NCBI GenBank assembly: GCA_046540795.1
Contig: JBKHEN010000023.1
Location: 1 to 25,730 of the forward strand
Source of the DNA: JAAAOH01 sp046540795
GTDB lineage: Bacteria; Spirochaetota; Spirochaetia; DSM-27196; PWMO01
Direction: 5' to 3'
DNA length: 25,730 nt
The notes under the pieces were generated by a model that was given only the letters and a program-made list of their open reading frames with translations, did no database searches and was not told the DNA's origin. Each line of letters starts with the position of its first letter. The first letter of the stretch is position 1. Shown here one piece after another: positions 14,799-22,486 of this stretch. A program made the translations under genes and the position numbers.

Positions 14799-15155
14799 AT
14801 GGACAAGCGCAGGTTCACTCGCACCGACTTCGAGACCGGCGGCGTTATCCACGCGGGCGAGCGGCGGATCCCCTTTACTCTGGTGGACGTCTCGCTCAAA
14901 GGGATGCTTGTGAGCCCGGAGCAGCCGGACGCTCTGTCTCTGGGGGATCCGGCGGACATCGAGATCGTTCTCGCCGGCGGTGAGGTCACCATCGAGGCCT
15001 CGGCCCGCTGTGTACACCGGGAAGGCGATTACCTGGGATTTCGCTTCGAGATCATCGACGCGCAGAGCATGATGCACCTGCGGCGCCTTCTGGAGCTCAA
15101 TACCGGTCGGGCGGAGACCATCGGGCGGGAGCTCTCGTTTCTCGCCGATACCTGA
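14799..15155 (+). CDS. PilZ-domain protein, probable c-di-GMP receptor
   Basis: A 118-residue single-domain PilZ protein. Both c-di-GMP contact motifs are intact: RxxxR (Arg4-Arg8 in KRRFTR) and DxSxxG (Asp30-Gly35 in DVSLKG). The rest follows the PilZ beta-barrel, with IEIVLAGGEVTIEASARCVH and LGFRFEIID, and a C-terminal helix (MMHLRRLLELNTG). It should be a cytosolic sensor of c-di-GMP; the partner is not visible. The frame opens at TTG 14751, inside the promoter, so the ATG at 14799 is preferred. GGGGTG just upstream is a weak ribosome site. It sits between mnmE and mnmG, 25 bp before the latter. Confidence 0.87.
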   Translation: MDKRRFTRTDFETGGVIHAGERRIPFTLVDVSLKGMLVSPEQPDALSLGDPADIEIVLAGGEVTIEASARCVHREGDYLGFRFEIIDAQSMMHLRRLLELNTGRAETIGRELSFLADT

Positions 15156-15180
15156 CTCCCGCTTTTATCGTGAGGTACCC

Positions 15181-17112
15181 ATGGATTTCGACGCGGTTGT
15201 CATTGGCGCGGGTCATGCCGGTATCGAGGCGGCTCTCGCGCTGGCTCGGCTCGACCACTCCACATTGCTCGTTACCCAGCATCTCGATGCCGTGGCCAAG
15301 CTCTCCTGCAATCCGGCGATCGGGGGGCTTGCCAAGGGCAACCTGGTGCGCGAGATAGACGCCCTCGGCGGCGAGATGGGCCGGCTCATCGACCGGACGA
15401 TGATTCAGTTCCGGATCCTCAACCGCAGCCGTGGACCCGCCGTGCAGGCGCCGCGGGCTCAGGCGGACAAGCTTGCGTATCACACCCGTGCCAAACAGGC
15501 CCTCGAGGAGCAGAAGGGGTTGTGGCTGTTTCAGGACACGGTTGTGGATCTCATTCTCGACGACACGGGTCGCCGAGTGCAGGGCGTGGTCACCGAACGG
15601 GGACGGAGGTTCACCACCGGGGCGGTGGTCCTTACCACCGGCACCTTTCTCAACGGCCGGATCTTCATCGGCGGGTATTCCGCCGCCGCCGGGCGCCTCG
15701 GCGAGCCGCCGTCCTACGGGCTCGATCGGCCGTTGCGGGAGGCGGGTTTCTCCATGGGACGACTGAAGACCGGCACCCCTGCACGGATCGCCGGGTCTTC
15801 GATCGACTTCGAGGAGATGGAGGTGCAGGAGGGCGACCCTCAGATGCTCCCGTTTTCGTTCACCGGCGCGGCCGTCGGCGGAGCTGACGACCGCTCGGGC
15901 GGCGGCCTCGCCGGGGGCGGTTCTGGTCGCGGGAGCCCGGACATGGGCCTCGTGCGCCCGCAGCGCCCCTGTTACATCACCTTTACCAATGACGAGACTC
16001 ACCGGGTGATTCGGGAGAACATGGACGCCTCCCCCCTCTATTCGGGGAAGATCGTCGGTGTGGGTCCGCGTTACTGTCCGTCCATCGAGGACAAGGTGGT
16101 CAAGTTCCCCGACCGCAATCGCCATCAGATCTTCGTGGAGCCGGAAGGGCTCGACACCGAAGAGATGTATCTCAACGGCATATCCTCGTCCCTTCCCGAA
16201 GAGGTGCAGGAACGCTTCATTCGGACCCTGCCGGGATTGCGGCACGCGCACATTGCACGGCCGGGGTATGCGGTGGAGTACGACTACATCGATTCGACCC
16301 AGCTCTATCCCTCCCTCGAGTCGAAGCCGCTTGCCGGGCTCTTCGTGGCCGGTCAGACGAACGGCTCTTCCGGATACGAGGAGGCTGCCGCACAGGGTCT
16401 CATGGCCGGTATCAACGCCTCTCGCCGCCTGCGGGGGGAACGTCCGTTCGTGCTTTCCCGGGCGGACGCGTATATCGGTGTCCTCGTGGACGACATGGTG
16501 ACCACCGGAACCCGCGAGCCCTATCGGATGTTCACCTCGCGGGCCGAGCATCGCCTCTCCCTCCGCCACGGCTCGGCGGATCGGCGGCTGACCCGCCGGG
16601 CATACGAGATCGGGCTGCAGGGCGATGAGGCCGTCGCCCGTTTGGCGGAGAAGGAGCGCGGCATCGAGGAGGTGCAGCAGCTGCTGCGCTCCCGCCGCGC
16701 CGACGAGGAGGTTCTCGCAGCCCTTCCCGGCGGGGAGCGCCACCGGGGCAAGAGCTTGGAGCAAATCCTGAAGGACCCGAGGGTCACCATGGACCAACTG
16801 GCGGCGGCATTGCCGGAGCTCACCGCGCGGTACCACCGCGAGTGGCGCAGCGAGGTGGAGCTCGATGTAAAGTACGAGGGATACATCCGGCGTCAGGAGC
16901 GTCAGATCGAGCGGTTCCGGCGTCTCGAGGACCTGGAGATTCCGCCGAGTTTCGATTATGACCGCCTCGAGGGGATTTCCAACGAGGCCCGGGAAAAGCT
17001 CAAGGCGATCCGTCCCTACTCCGTGGGTCAGGCGTCGCGCATCTCCGGCGTGCGAAACGCCGACATAACGGTGCTTCTTGTGGGCCTCGGCCGGCGGGAG
17101 CGGGCAAGCTGA
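15181..17112 (+). CDS. mnmG: tRNA uridine-5-carboxymethylaminomethyl modification enzyme MnmG
   Basis: A 643-residue FAD enzyme that partners MnmE in wobble-uridine modification. The dinucleotide fold VIGAGHAGIEAALA starts at residue 7, followed by KLSCNPAIGGLAKGNLVREID, the first family signature. Later blocks are TTGTFLNGRIFIGG, RLKTGTPARI, CYITFTNDETHRVI, GVGPRYCPSIEDK and GSSGYEEAAAQG. The C-terminus (PYSVGQASRISGVRNADITVLLV) is the MnmE-interacting helical domain. It carries an extra glycine-rich stretch at about 229-258 (GADDRSGGGLAGGGSGRG), not usual in the family. GTGAGGT precedes the ATG. Its stop overlaps the rsmG start by one base (TGATG). Confidence 0.97.
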   Translation: MDFDAVVIGAGHAGIEAALALARLDHSTLLVTQHLDAVAKLSCNPAIGGLAKGNLVREIDALGGEMGRLIDRTMIQFRILNRSRGPAVQAPRAQADKLAYHTRAKQALEEQKGLWLFQDTVVDLILDDTGRRVQGVVTERGRRFTTGAVVLTTGTFLNGRIFIGGYSAAAGRLGEPPSYGLDRPLREAGFSMGRLKTGTPARIAGSSIDFEEMEVQEGDPQMLPFSFTGAAVGGADDRSGGGLAGGGSGRGSPDMGLVRPQRPCYITFTNDETHRVIRENMDASPLYSGKIVGVGPRYCPSIEDKVVKFPDRNRHQIFVEPEGLDTEEMYLNGISSSLPEEVQERFIRTLPGLRHAHIARPGYAVEYDYIDSTQLYPSLESKPLAGLFVAGQTNGSSGYEEAAAQGLMAGINASRRLRGERPFVLSRADAYIGVLVDDMVTTGTREPYRMFTSRAEHRLSLRHGSADRRLTRRAYEIGLQGDEAVARLAEKERGIEEVQQLLRSRRADEEVLAALPGGERHRGKSLEQILKDPRVTMDQLAAALPELTARYHREWRSEVELDVKYEGYIRRQERQIERFRRLEDLEIPPSFDYDRLEGISNEAREKLKAIRPYSVGQASRISGVRNADITVLLVGLGRRERAS

Positions 17113-17864
17113 TGGCCCCGAGCGCGTCTTCCCGCAGCTCCTCGAACGATATCACCTCGGTGAGCGGAGTTCTCGCGGCCCTCGGCATTCCCGCCGATGA
17201 GAGCCGGCGCCGGGCTCTCGAGCACTACGTCTCGGAGCTCGAGCTGTGGAATCGCAAGCGGAGCCTCGTGGGAGCGACGGGCGAGGAATTGCTTGTCCGT
17301 CACCTGGCCGACAGCCTCGCGGCGCTCCCCGTCGTGCGTCGCGAGCTGTTCCGGGGAGACCCCGCGAAGGACCCTTCACGCGGGGGTGTGGAAGAGCGAC
17401 CGGTGGTGCTCGACCTGGGCTCCGGGGGCGGATTCCCGGGGGTTCCCCTTTCGGTGTTTCTGAAGCAGGCGCGGTTCGTGCTGGTGGAGCGGGCACGGTG
17501 GAAATGCTCGTTCCTGAAGAGCCTGAAGGCGATAGCGGGGCTGGACAACGTATCGGTGCTCGAGGCCGACTTTCGTGCGGCGACCTTCCCTGCGGCGCTG
17601 CGCCGGGTCGTTTCCGAGCCGCCGAAGCTCATCGTGTTTCGGGCCCTCGCCGCGGTGGACGAGGAGCTTGCCCGGCGGCTTGCCGCGCTGCTCGCCCCGG
17701 GAGGCTCGGTGGTTGCCTACAAAGGCCGCCACGAGAACGCCCGCGTCGAAGCGGAAGCGGCGGCGGTTGCGTTCGCCGAGACGGCGGTGGTGCCGCTGGA
17801 GGTGCCGGGGCCGGCCGAGCAGCGGTGTGCGCTTGTCCTCAGGCTTTCTGCAGGATCCGCATGA
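17112..17864 (+). CDS. rsmG: 16S rRNA (guanine-N7) methyltransferase RsmG
   Basis: A 250-residue SAM-dependent methyltransferase that modifies G527 (E. coli numbering) of 16S rRNA; loss of RsmG gives low-level streptomycin resistance in other bacteria. The SAM loop LDLGSGGGFPGVPL is at residues ~100-113, preceded by the typical ELWNRKRSLVGATGEELLVRHLADSL. FRALAAVDEEL and LAPGGSVVAYKGRHE complete the fold. It is a little longer than the ~210 typical, through a serine-rich N-terminus and a linker (FRGDPAKDPSRGGVEERP). The start is coupled to the mnmG stop, the usual gidA-gidB order. Its last 26 bp overlap the convergent TPR gene. Confidence 0.96.
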   Translation: MAPSASSRSSSNDITSVSGVLAALGIPADESRRRALEHYVSELELWNRKRSLVGATGEELLVRHLADSLAALPVVRRELFRGDPAKDPSRGGVEERPVVLDLGSGGGFPGVPLSVFLKQARFVLVERARWKCSFLKSLKAIAGLDNVSVLEADFRAATFPAALRRVVSEPPKLIVFRALAAVDEELARRLAALLAPGGSVVAYKGRHENARVEAEAAAVAFAETAVVPLEVPGPAEQRCALVLRLSAGSA

Positions 17865-19194
17865 GCTGGTCCTTCCCCACGAGGTCGATGAGACGGGCCT
17901 CCACGAACTGCTCCGCGGTCTCCGTAAACTCTCCCGCCGAGACGAAGAAGCCGCGGCCGGCCTTCAGGTCCTTGATGCGCCCGTGAAAGTCGCGCAGGGC
18001 CAACTCTCCTATCTGCCCGCTGGTGCGGATGAAACGAAACAGAATCACATCGACCCAGGAAGCCGTCTCCACCTCCGTGAGGATATCGGCGTACTCGTTT
18101 CGGTGCACGGACACGTCGGTGATCTTTACCCGTGCATTATCGAAGAAGGCCGTCGCCAGCCGTCGACAGAGGGCAACGAACTCCGACGGCGGAGCAAGCA
18201 GGTAGGTCTGTAGATTGCGGTTTCGCGACAGCTCCCGGTTGCGCTCGATCTGCCGCCCGACGTCCTTGTAGTCCGGATTGGCCCGATAGATCTCCTCGAG
18301 CAAGGGCAACGCCTTATCCACTCGTTGGAGCTGGATGTAGGTCACCGCCAGGCGGTACTTCAGCTCCAGTAATACTTCCGCCGGAATCTCATCGTGCCGC
18401 AGACCGACCTCGAAGTCCATCTGCGCCTGCTCAAACCGACGCGACTTGAGATGAATAGAGCCGGAGAGCAGAGCCGCCCGGGGTCCGAAGGTCGGGTCAG
18501 GTCTGAGATGAGTAAACACCCGCACAGCCTGTTCGAGCTGGCCGAGCTCGTAGTAGGTCTTGGCCATGACGAACAGGGCCTCCTTGTCGTCGGGTTGAGC
18601 ATCCACCACCTTGCGAAGCAGCTCGAGGGCGTCACTGTATTTCTTGAGCCGGTAGAGCGATTGGGCCAGATACCTCTTCGTGCTTATATGCTCCGGCTTC
18701 TCCCGCCCCGCGGCTCGCAACAGGGCGGCCGCCCGCTCGTAGTTCTTGCGCCGATACTCGATGTAGCCGAGATTGTAGTTGAGCTCGAAGCCTTCCGCGT
18801 TCAGGCTGCGGGCAACGACCAGCGCCTTGTAGGCCTCCTGGTAGTTTCCACCCTTGAGCGCCGCAATGCCGTATCGCAGGTTTGCCGTAAACTGGTCGAT
18901 CTCCGGGGTCGTCGCGGCGAGGTCGATGAGCATGCCGTAGGTCTTCATCGCCTTTTCCCAATCCTGGGAATCATAGTAGGCGCCGGCAAGCGTTTGTAGA
19001 GCCTCGTGATCTTTGGGGTTTTGCGTCAGCGCCTTGTTGGCATCCCGAATGGCGGCCGCCCGATCCCGACGCTGTGCGCGGGACTTCTTCTTCGGACGGT
19101 CTCCGCGACGACGAAGCATTCTAAGAACGATGTACAGCAGGATTGCAACCGCAATCGCCAGCAGCACGATCACCGTCGTCACGGTTTGATTCAT
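17839..19194 (-). CDS. Membrane-anchored TPR protein with degenerate Mrr-like domain
   Basis: A 451-residue protein. Residues ~6-27 are a transmembrane anchor (TVIVLLAIAVAILLYIVL), then a basic stretch (RRRGDRPKKKSRAQRR) that places the rest in the cytosol. Six or more TPR units fill ~45-330, such as HEALQTLAGAYYDSQDWEKA, NYNLGYIEYRRKNYERAAAL and YLAQSLYRLKKYSDALELL. The C-terminal ~105 residues resemble the Mrr/restriction-endonuclease fold (WVDVILFRFIRTSG, then FFVSAGEFTETAEQF and LIDLVGKDQLMRIL). The catalytic Q/E-x-K of active nucleases reads F-R-F here, so it is probably inactive. The open frame extends to 19248, but the ATG at 19194 is chosen because a near-consensus promoter overlaps the longer version and ends 6 nt before it. 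It diverges from the Hsp70-like gene. Confidence 0.78.
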   Translation of the reverse strand: MNQTVTTVIVLLAIAVAILLYIVLRMLRRRGDRPKKKSRAQRRDRAAAIRDANKALTQNPKDHEALQTLAGAYYDSQDWEKAMKTYGMLIDLAATTPEIDQFTANLRYGIAALKGGNYQEAYKALVVARSLNAEGFELNYNLGYIEYRRKNYERAAALLRAAGREKPEHISTKRYLAQSLYRLKKYSDALELLRKVVDAQPDDKEALFVMAKTYYELGQLEQAVRVFTHLRPDPTFGPRAALLSGSIHLKSRRFEQAQMDFEVGLRHDEIPAEVLLELKYRLAVTYIQLQRVDKALPLLEEIYRANPDYKDVGRQIERNRELSRNRNLQTYLLAPPSEFVALCRRLATAFFDNARVKITDVSVHRNEYADILTEVETASWVDVILFRFIRTSGQIGELALRDFHGRIKDLKAGRGFFVSAGEFTETAEQFVEARLIDLVGKDQLMRILQKA

Positions 19195-19200
19195 GGCGTC

Positions 19201-19229
19201 ATTATCGGTAGCCCCTTTTCCCATGTCAA
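19201..19229 (-). promoter_or_regulatory. strong promoter of the TPR gene, leaderless
   Basis: On the minus strand TTGACA (19224-19229), exactly 17 bp and GATAAT (19201-19206). Only six bases (GACGCC) separate the -10 box from the ATG at 19194, so the transcript should begin at the start codon. Confidence 0.7.
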
Positions 19230-19241
19230 GCAAAGGTCGAA

Positions 19242-19270
19242 TTGACAATCTGCCGATAAGGAACTAGGAT
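19242..19270 (+). promoter_or_regulatory. promoter of the Hsp70-like gene
   Basis: TTGACA (19242-19247), 17 bp and TAGGAT (19265-19270). The -35 boxes of this and the opposing TPR promoter are 12 bp apart. The leader contains AGGGGG (19284-19289) before the GTG at 19294. Confidence 0.55.
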
Positions 19271-19293
19271 AACGCGGTCATATAGGGGGCAAC

Positions 19294-20133
19294 GTGCCAG
19301 GTTCGGTAATCGGGATTCGCGTAGCAGACGGCAGTTTTTTCCCCGTATTCGAGCGCGCCCACAAGGGCAGGAAACGGCTCGTCCTGACTACGGTTTACGA
19401 TGAGCAGGATAGCGTGCAGATCGATCTCTACCAGGGTGACGGTCGGGCCGTGGAGGATGCGGAGTATATCGGAAGTCTCGTGGTGGCAAACATCCCGCCC
19501 GCTCCGCGGGGGGAGCCGGAGATCAATCTGGTGCTCGGAATCGACGCGGAGGGAAACCTCAACGCAACCGCCACGGATACGGCCACCGGAGAGTATGAGA
19601 GCCTCTCGGTCAGCCTCGAGTCCCTGGAGGAGGAGCTCCCCGGCACGCCGGACTTCGAGCTCGAGGAACGGGGTGAGGGAGCAGGGCTGGAAGATGAAAG
19701 CCTGGAGGATCTCGGTTTGGACGAGGACCTGGGTGAGAGTTTCGGCGAAAACCTGGAAGATACCCTGCCGCGCGCTGCGGAGAGCCCTCCCGCGGAGAAA
19801 GCACATGCGGAGACATCCGCCGGGACGTCGGTGGGGGCCGCCCCCTCCGAGGCCGGCTCCGAACGGGGGGAAGAAGCGCCTATTGCCTGGTCTCGTCCGG
19901 CGGACGGACAGGTGGCGGGGGGCCGCCGCAGACACACTCTCCTATTCGTCGCATTCATGATTCTGTCTCTCGCGGCACTCACCTTCCTCGTCTATTTCGT
20001 GTTTCGCATGGTACGGGCGCCGGAGCTTCCGCCCCTTGAGGCTCGATTGGAGATAGCCGGTGTCGGTGGTCCGGCGGCGTTGGCCGGCATGATTCGCACA
20101 CGGTTACGACGCACAGGAGCGCGATCCGATTAG
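19294..20133 (+). CDS. Membrane-anchored Hsp70 substrate-binding domain, no ATPase
   Basis: A 279-residue protein whose first ~100 residues match the beta substrate-binding domain of DnaK. VIGIRVADGSFFPVFERA, TVYDEQDSVQIDLYQGD, IGSLVVANIPPAPRGEPEINLVLGIDAEGNLNATATD correspond in order to DnaK's SBD strands, including the hallmark IPPAPRG. The nucleotide-binding domain is wholly absent. An acidic, low-complexity linker (~110-175, rich in Glu and Asp) leads to one transmembrane helix at ~213-235 (TLLFVAFMILSLAALTFLVYF) and a basic C-terminal tail. It should face the cytosol with the peptide-binding part. The GTG start has AGGGGG 4 nt upstream. It may hold client peptides at the membrane or act with a TPR partner; the divergent neighbour is a TPR protein. 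Confidence 0.8.
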   Translation: MPGSVIGIRVADGSFFPVFERAHKGRKRLVLTTVYDEQDSVQIDLYQGDGRAVEDAEYIGSLVVANIPPAPRGEPEINLVLGIDAEGNLNATATDTATGEYESLSVSLESLEEELPGTPDFELEERGEGAGLEDESLEDLGLDEDLGESFGENLEDTLPRAAESPPAEKAHAETSAGTSVGAAPSEAGSERGEEAPIAWSRPADGQVAGGRRRHTLLFVAFMILSLAALTFLVYFVFRMVRAPELPPLEARLEIAGVGGPAALAGMIRTRLRRTGARSD

Positions 20134-20140
20134 TACGAAA

Positions 20141-22486
20141 GTGTTCATCGGCTCCGCCGTCCGCCTGGGAGCGCTTTTTCTGCTCATAACGACCACCTTA
20201 CTCGCCTCGTGCGCCGATCAGACGCACGTCTGGGGCATACCTCAGGAGACGTTTTCGGAGCGCCTGGAACAGGGCGAGCACGATTTCCTGCGTCACCTCG
20301 ATTACCGCGATATCGAGCTGGAGGAAGTAACAAGACTCCACCCCGGTGCCGCGTTCTATCTCGGTGAGGTGTACGACGAGCTCGGACTGGATGAGCTCAG
20401 ACGGCGGATGTACCGAGTTGAAGTCGATCGGGGGGAGGACCCCTGGCGGCGCCTCGCGTCGCAGCGATTGCTCTCCCATCTCGAGGATGAAGAGCGTTTC
20501 GAGGAGCTGGAATCCGCCTCCGAGCGCGTGCTCGAGCACTACCCGGATGAACCCACCTTTCTGTTTTTCCGGTACCTGGCGCTCTATGAGAGGGAGCGCT
20601 TCGAGGAAATCGTCGAAGCCGACGCACGCACCGACGGCGGTCTGCGCCGTCTGATCGCGGGGCGGCCGTCCGAGGCCCAGCGCCGGGAGGCGGAGCTGTG
20701 GCGCGCGGTGGCGGCATTCGAGACCCGCGAAGACGGTTGGGACGACGCGATGCGGTCCTTGTTTCTCGATTACCCGGCGGCCGATGAGCACGCCCGGCTT
20801 GCGTCCTTCATTCGTGCACGCAATGAGGCTGCACAGGCGTTCTCCGAGGCGGAGCTCGAGCTGTTCACGGCGAAAGCGGCGCTTGCCGACGGTGAGGCGG
20901 AGGAGGCGGCGCAAATCTTCCTGGAGCTCGCAGACGCGCCGGCGGATTCCGGCGACACGGCGCCACAGCCCGCCGACATACCGGCCGGGCATTGGTTGGC
21001 CCGGGATATGGGCCTCGCGTTTCTGCGCGGCGGGTACCTGGATCGCGGAGCGGCGGTCCTAGAGGCGTACCTGGAAGCATACCGGGATGCCGGCGACGGC
21101 CGCCTCCTTCAGGCGCGGTCTGTGGAGTATCTCGGGCGCATCCATATCAGAAACGGAGATGCGTCCCGGGCGCGCGAGCGGTTTGAGCAGGCCTACGAGA
21201 CATACGAGACCACCGAGGACCGACGGCGCGTGTTGTGGTACATCCTCGACCTCTCGGTAGCGTCGGAGCCCGCGCGGGCGCTGGACGATCTAAAGCGGTA
21301 CCGTAACGATCTGATCAGCGAGAGCTATTTCGACCGTCTGCTCGACCGCCTTGCCTCGGAGCTCGTCCGTCGCAGGCAATGGGAAGACCTGCGCCGGGGT
21401 GCGGAGCTTCTTGACGAGGTCGGGTTTGCCGAGACCGCCGAACGCTTCTCGTTCCTGGCGGCCGAGGCGGTGATCCGCGGCTACCACACGCCGGGCCGCG
21501 GAACGAAGGGCGAGCCCGCGGGAGAGGCGACGGACGGGCCGACGGACGGGCCGGCGCGGGAGGCCGCCCGCGCGCTCGAGCGGATCGAGTACCATCCCTA
21601 CTATCGTCTGCTGGCGGCGGTACGGCTCGGCACGGAGGACGAGCTCATCTCCTCGTCGGAGCCCTATGTGGCCAACCCCTCCTCGGAGACCCTCGGCGAC
21701 GGCGAGAACGGCGGGGCGGATGAACCGCACAATCGTGGCTGGGCCGTTGTCTCGGGATACCTCGCCTTCGGGCTCTTCGATCAGGCCTACGAGGAGGCCG
21801 GTCGCCGCAGCGCGGAGCTCTCGATCGGGGCGATCGTGGATATCGCCGAGCGGATTCAAATGCGGGGTATGCACATAGAGGCGCTTCGGCTGATGGCGCT
21901 GGCGCGGAACCGGAAAGAGTTCGTGCTGAGCCCTCGGGCGGCTCGCATCCTCTATCCCCGGGCATTTGAAAACGCCATGACCGAGATCGCCGAGCAGGAA
22001 GGCCTCGATCCGGCGCTGTTCTACGGGCTGGTGCGGGAGGAAAGTCACTTTTCCGCGGATATCGTCTCCTACGCCGGTGCGACCGGACTTGCTCAGCTGA
22101 TGCCGACGACTGCGGCAGACATGGCGGAACGGATGCGAATCGAGGATCCCGATCTTACCGACCCTGCAACGAACCTGGCTATCGGCGGCTTCTATCTCGG
22201 GCACCTCATCGAGCGATTCGACGGGGACGTATTGGAGGCGGTGGCGGCCTACAACGGCGGACAGGGTCGCGTGCGCCGCTGGGTGCGGGAGAACGCATCG
22301 CTGCAGGGCCCCCTGTTCCACGAAGCGATGCCGGTGAGTGAGACGCGGGAGTACGTGAGAAAAGTGCTCGTCTCGGCAGCCTACTACGGGGAGCTCTACG
22401 AGGAGCGCTCGGTGGGCGAGACCGTGCGACTGTTCTATCCGGATCTGGAGGCGGTCTCCGAACCGGCAGCGCAGGAGGAATCGTGA
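20141..22486 (+). CDS. Slt-type lytic transglycosylase lipoprotein
   Basis: A 781-residue lipoprotein of the GH23 soluble-lytic-transglycosylase family, cleaving peptidoglycan glycan strands with formation of 1,6-anhydro ends. The signal ends in LLASC with Cys24. A long helical TPR-like region (~55-600) is followed by the catalytic SLT domain at ~610-740: LDPALFYGLVREESHFSADI holds the catalytic Glu634 in the ES motif, then GATGLAQLMPTTA, NLAIGGFYLGHL and AVAAYNGGQGRVRRW. A glycine/threonine/proline-rich patch near 450-470 interrupts the helices. The start is GTG at 20141, 7 nt after the previous stop, with no clear ribosome site, implying coupling. It overlaps uppP by four bases. Confidence 0.9.
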   Translation: MFIGSAVRLGALFLLITTTLLASCADQTHVWGIPQETFSERLEQGEHDFLRHLDYRDIELEEVTRLHPGAAFYLGEVYDELGLDELRRRMYRVEVDRGEDPWRRLASQRLLSHLEDEERFEELESASERVLEHYPDEPTFLFFRYLALYERERFEEIVEADARTDGGLRRLIAGRPSEAQRREAELWRAVAAFETREDGWDDAMRSLFLDYPAADEHARLASFIRARNEAAQAFSEAELELFTAKAALADGEAEEAAQIFLELADAPADSGDTAPQPADIPAGHWLARDMGLAFLRGGYLDRGAAVLEAYLEAYRDAGDGRLLQARSVEYLGRIHIRNGDASRARERFEQAYETYETTEDRRRVLWYILDLSVASEPARALDDLKRYRNDLISESYFDRLLDRLASELVRRRQWEDLRRGAELLDEVGFAETAERFSFLAAEAVIRGYHTPGRGTKGEPAGEATDGPTDGPAREAARALERIEYHPYYRLLAAVRLGTEDELISSSEPYVANPSSETLGDGENGGADEPHNRGWAVVSGYLAFGLFDQAYEEAGRRSAELSIGAIVDIAERIQMRGMHIEALRLMALARNRKEFVLSPRAARILYPRAFENAMTEIAEQEGLDPALFYGLVREESHFSADIVSYAGATGLAQLMPTTAADMAERMRIEDPDLTDPATNLAIGGFYLGHLIERFDGDVLEAVAAYNGGQGRVRRWVRENASLQGPLFHEAMPVSETREYVRKVLVSAAYYGELYEERSVGETVRLFYPDLEAVSEPAAQEES

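Noticed and set aside
15097..16836. 579-codon minus-strand frame opposite mnmG
   Set aside because: It mirrors the third-position GC bias of mnmG and its composition is unlike a folded protein.
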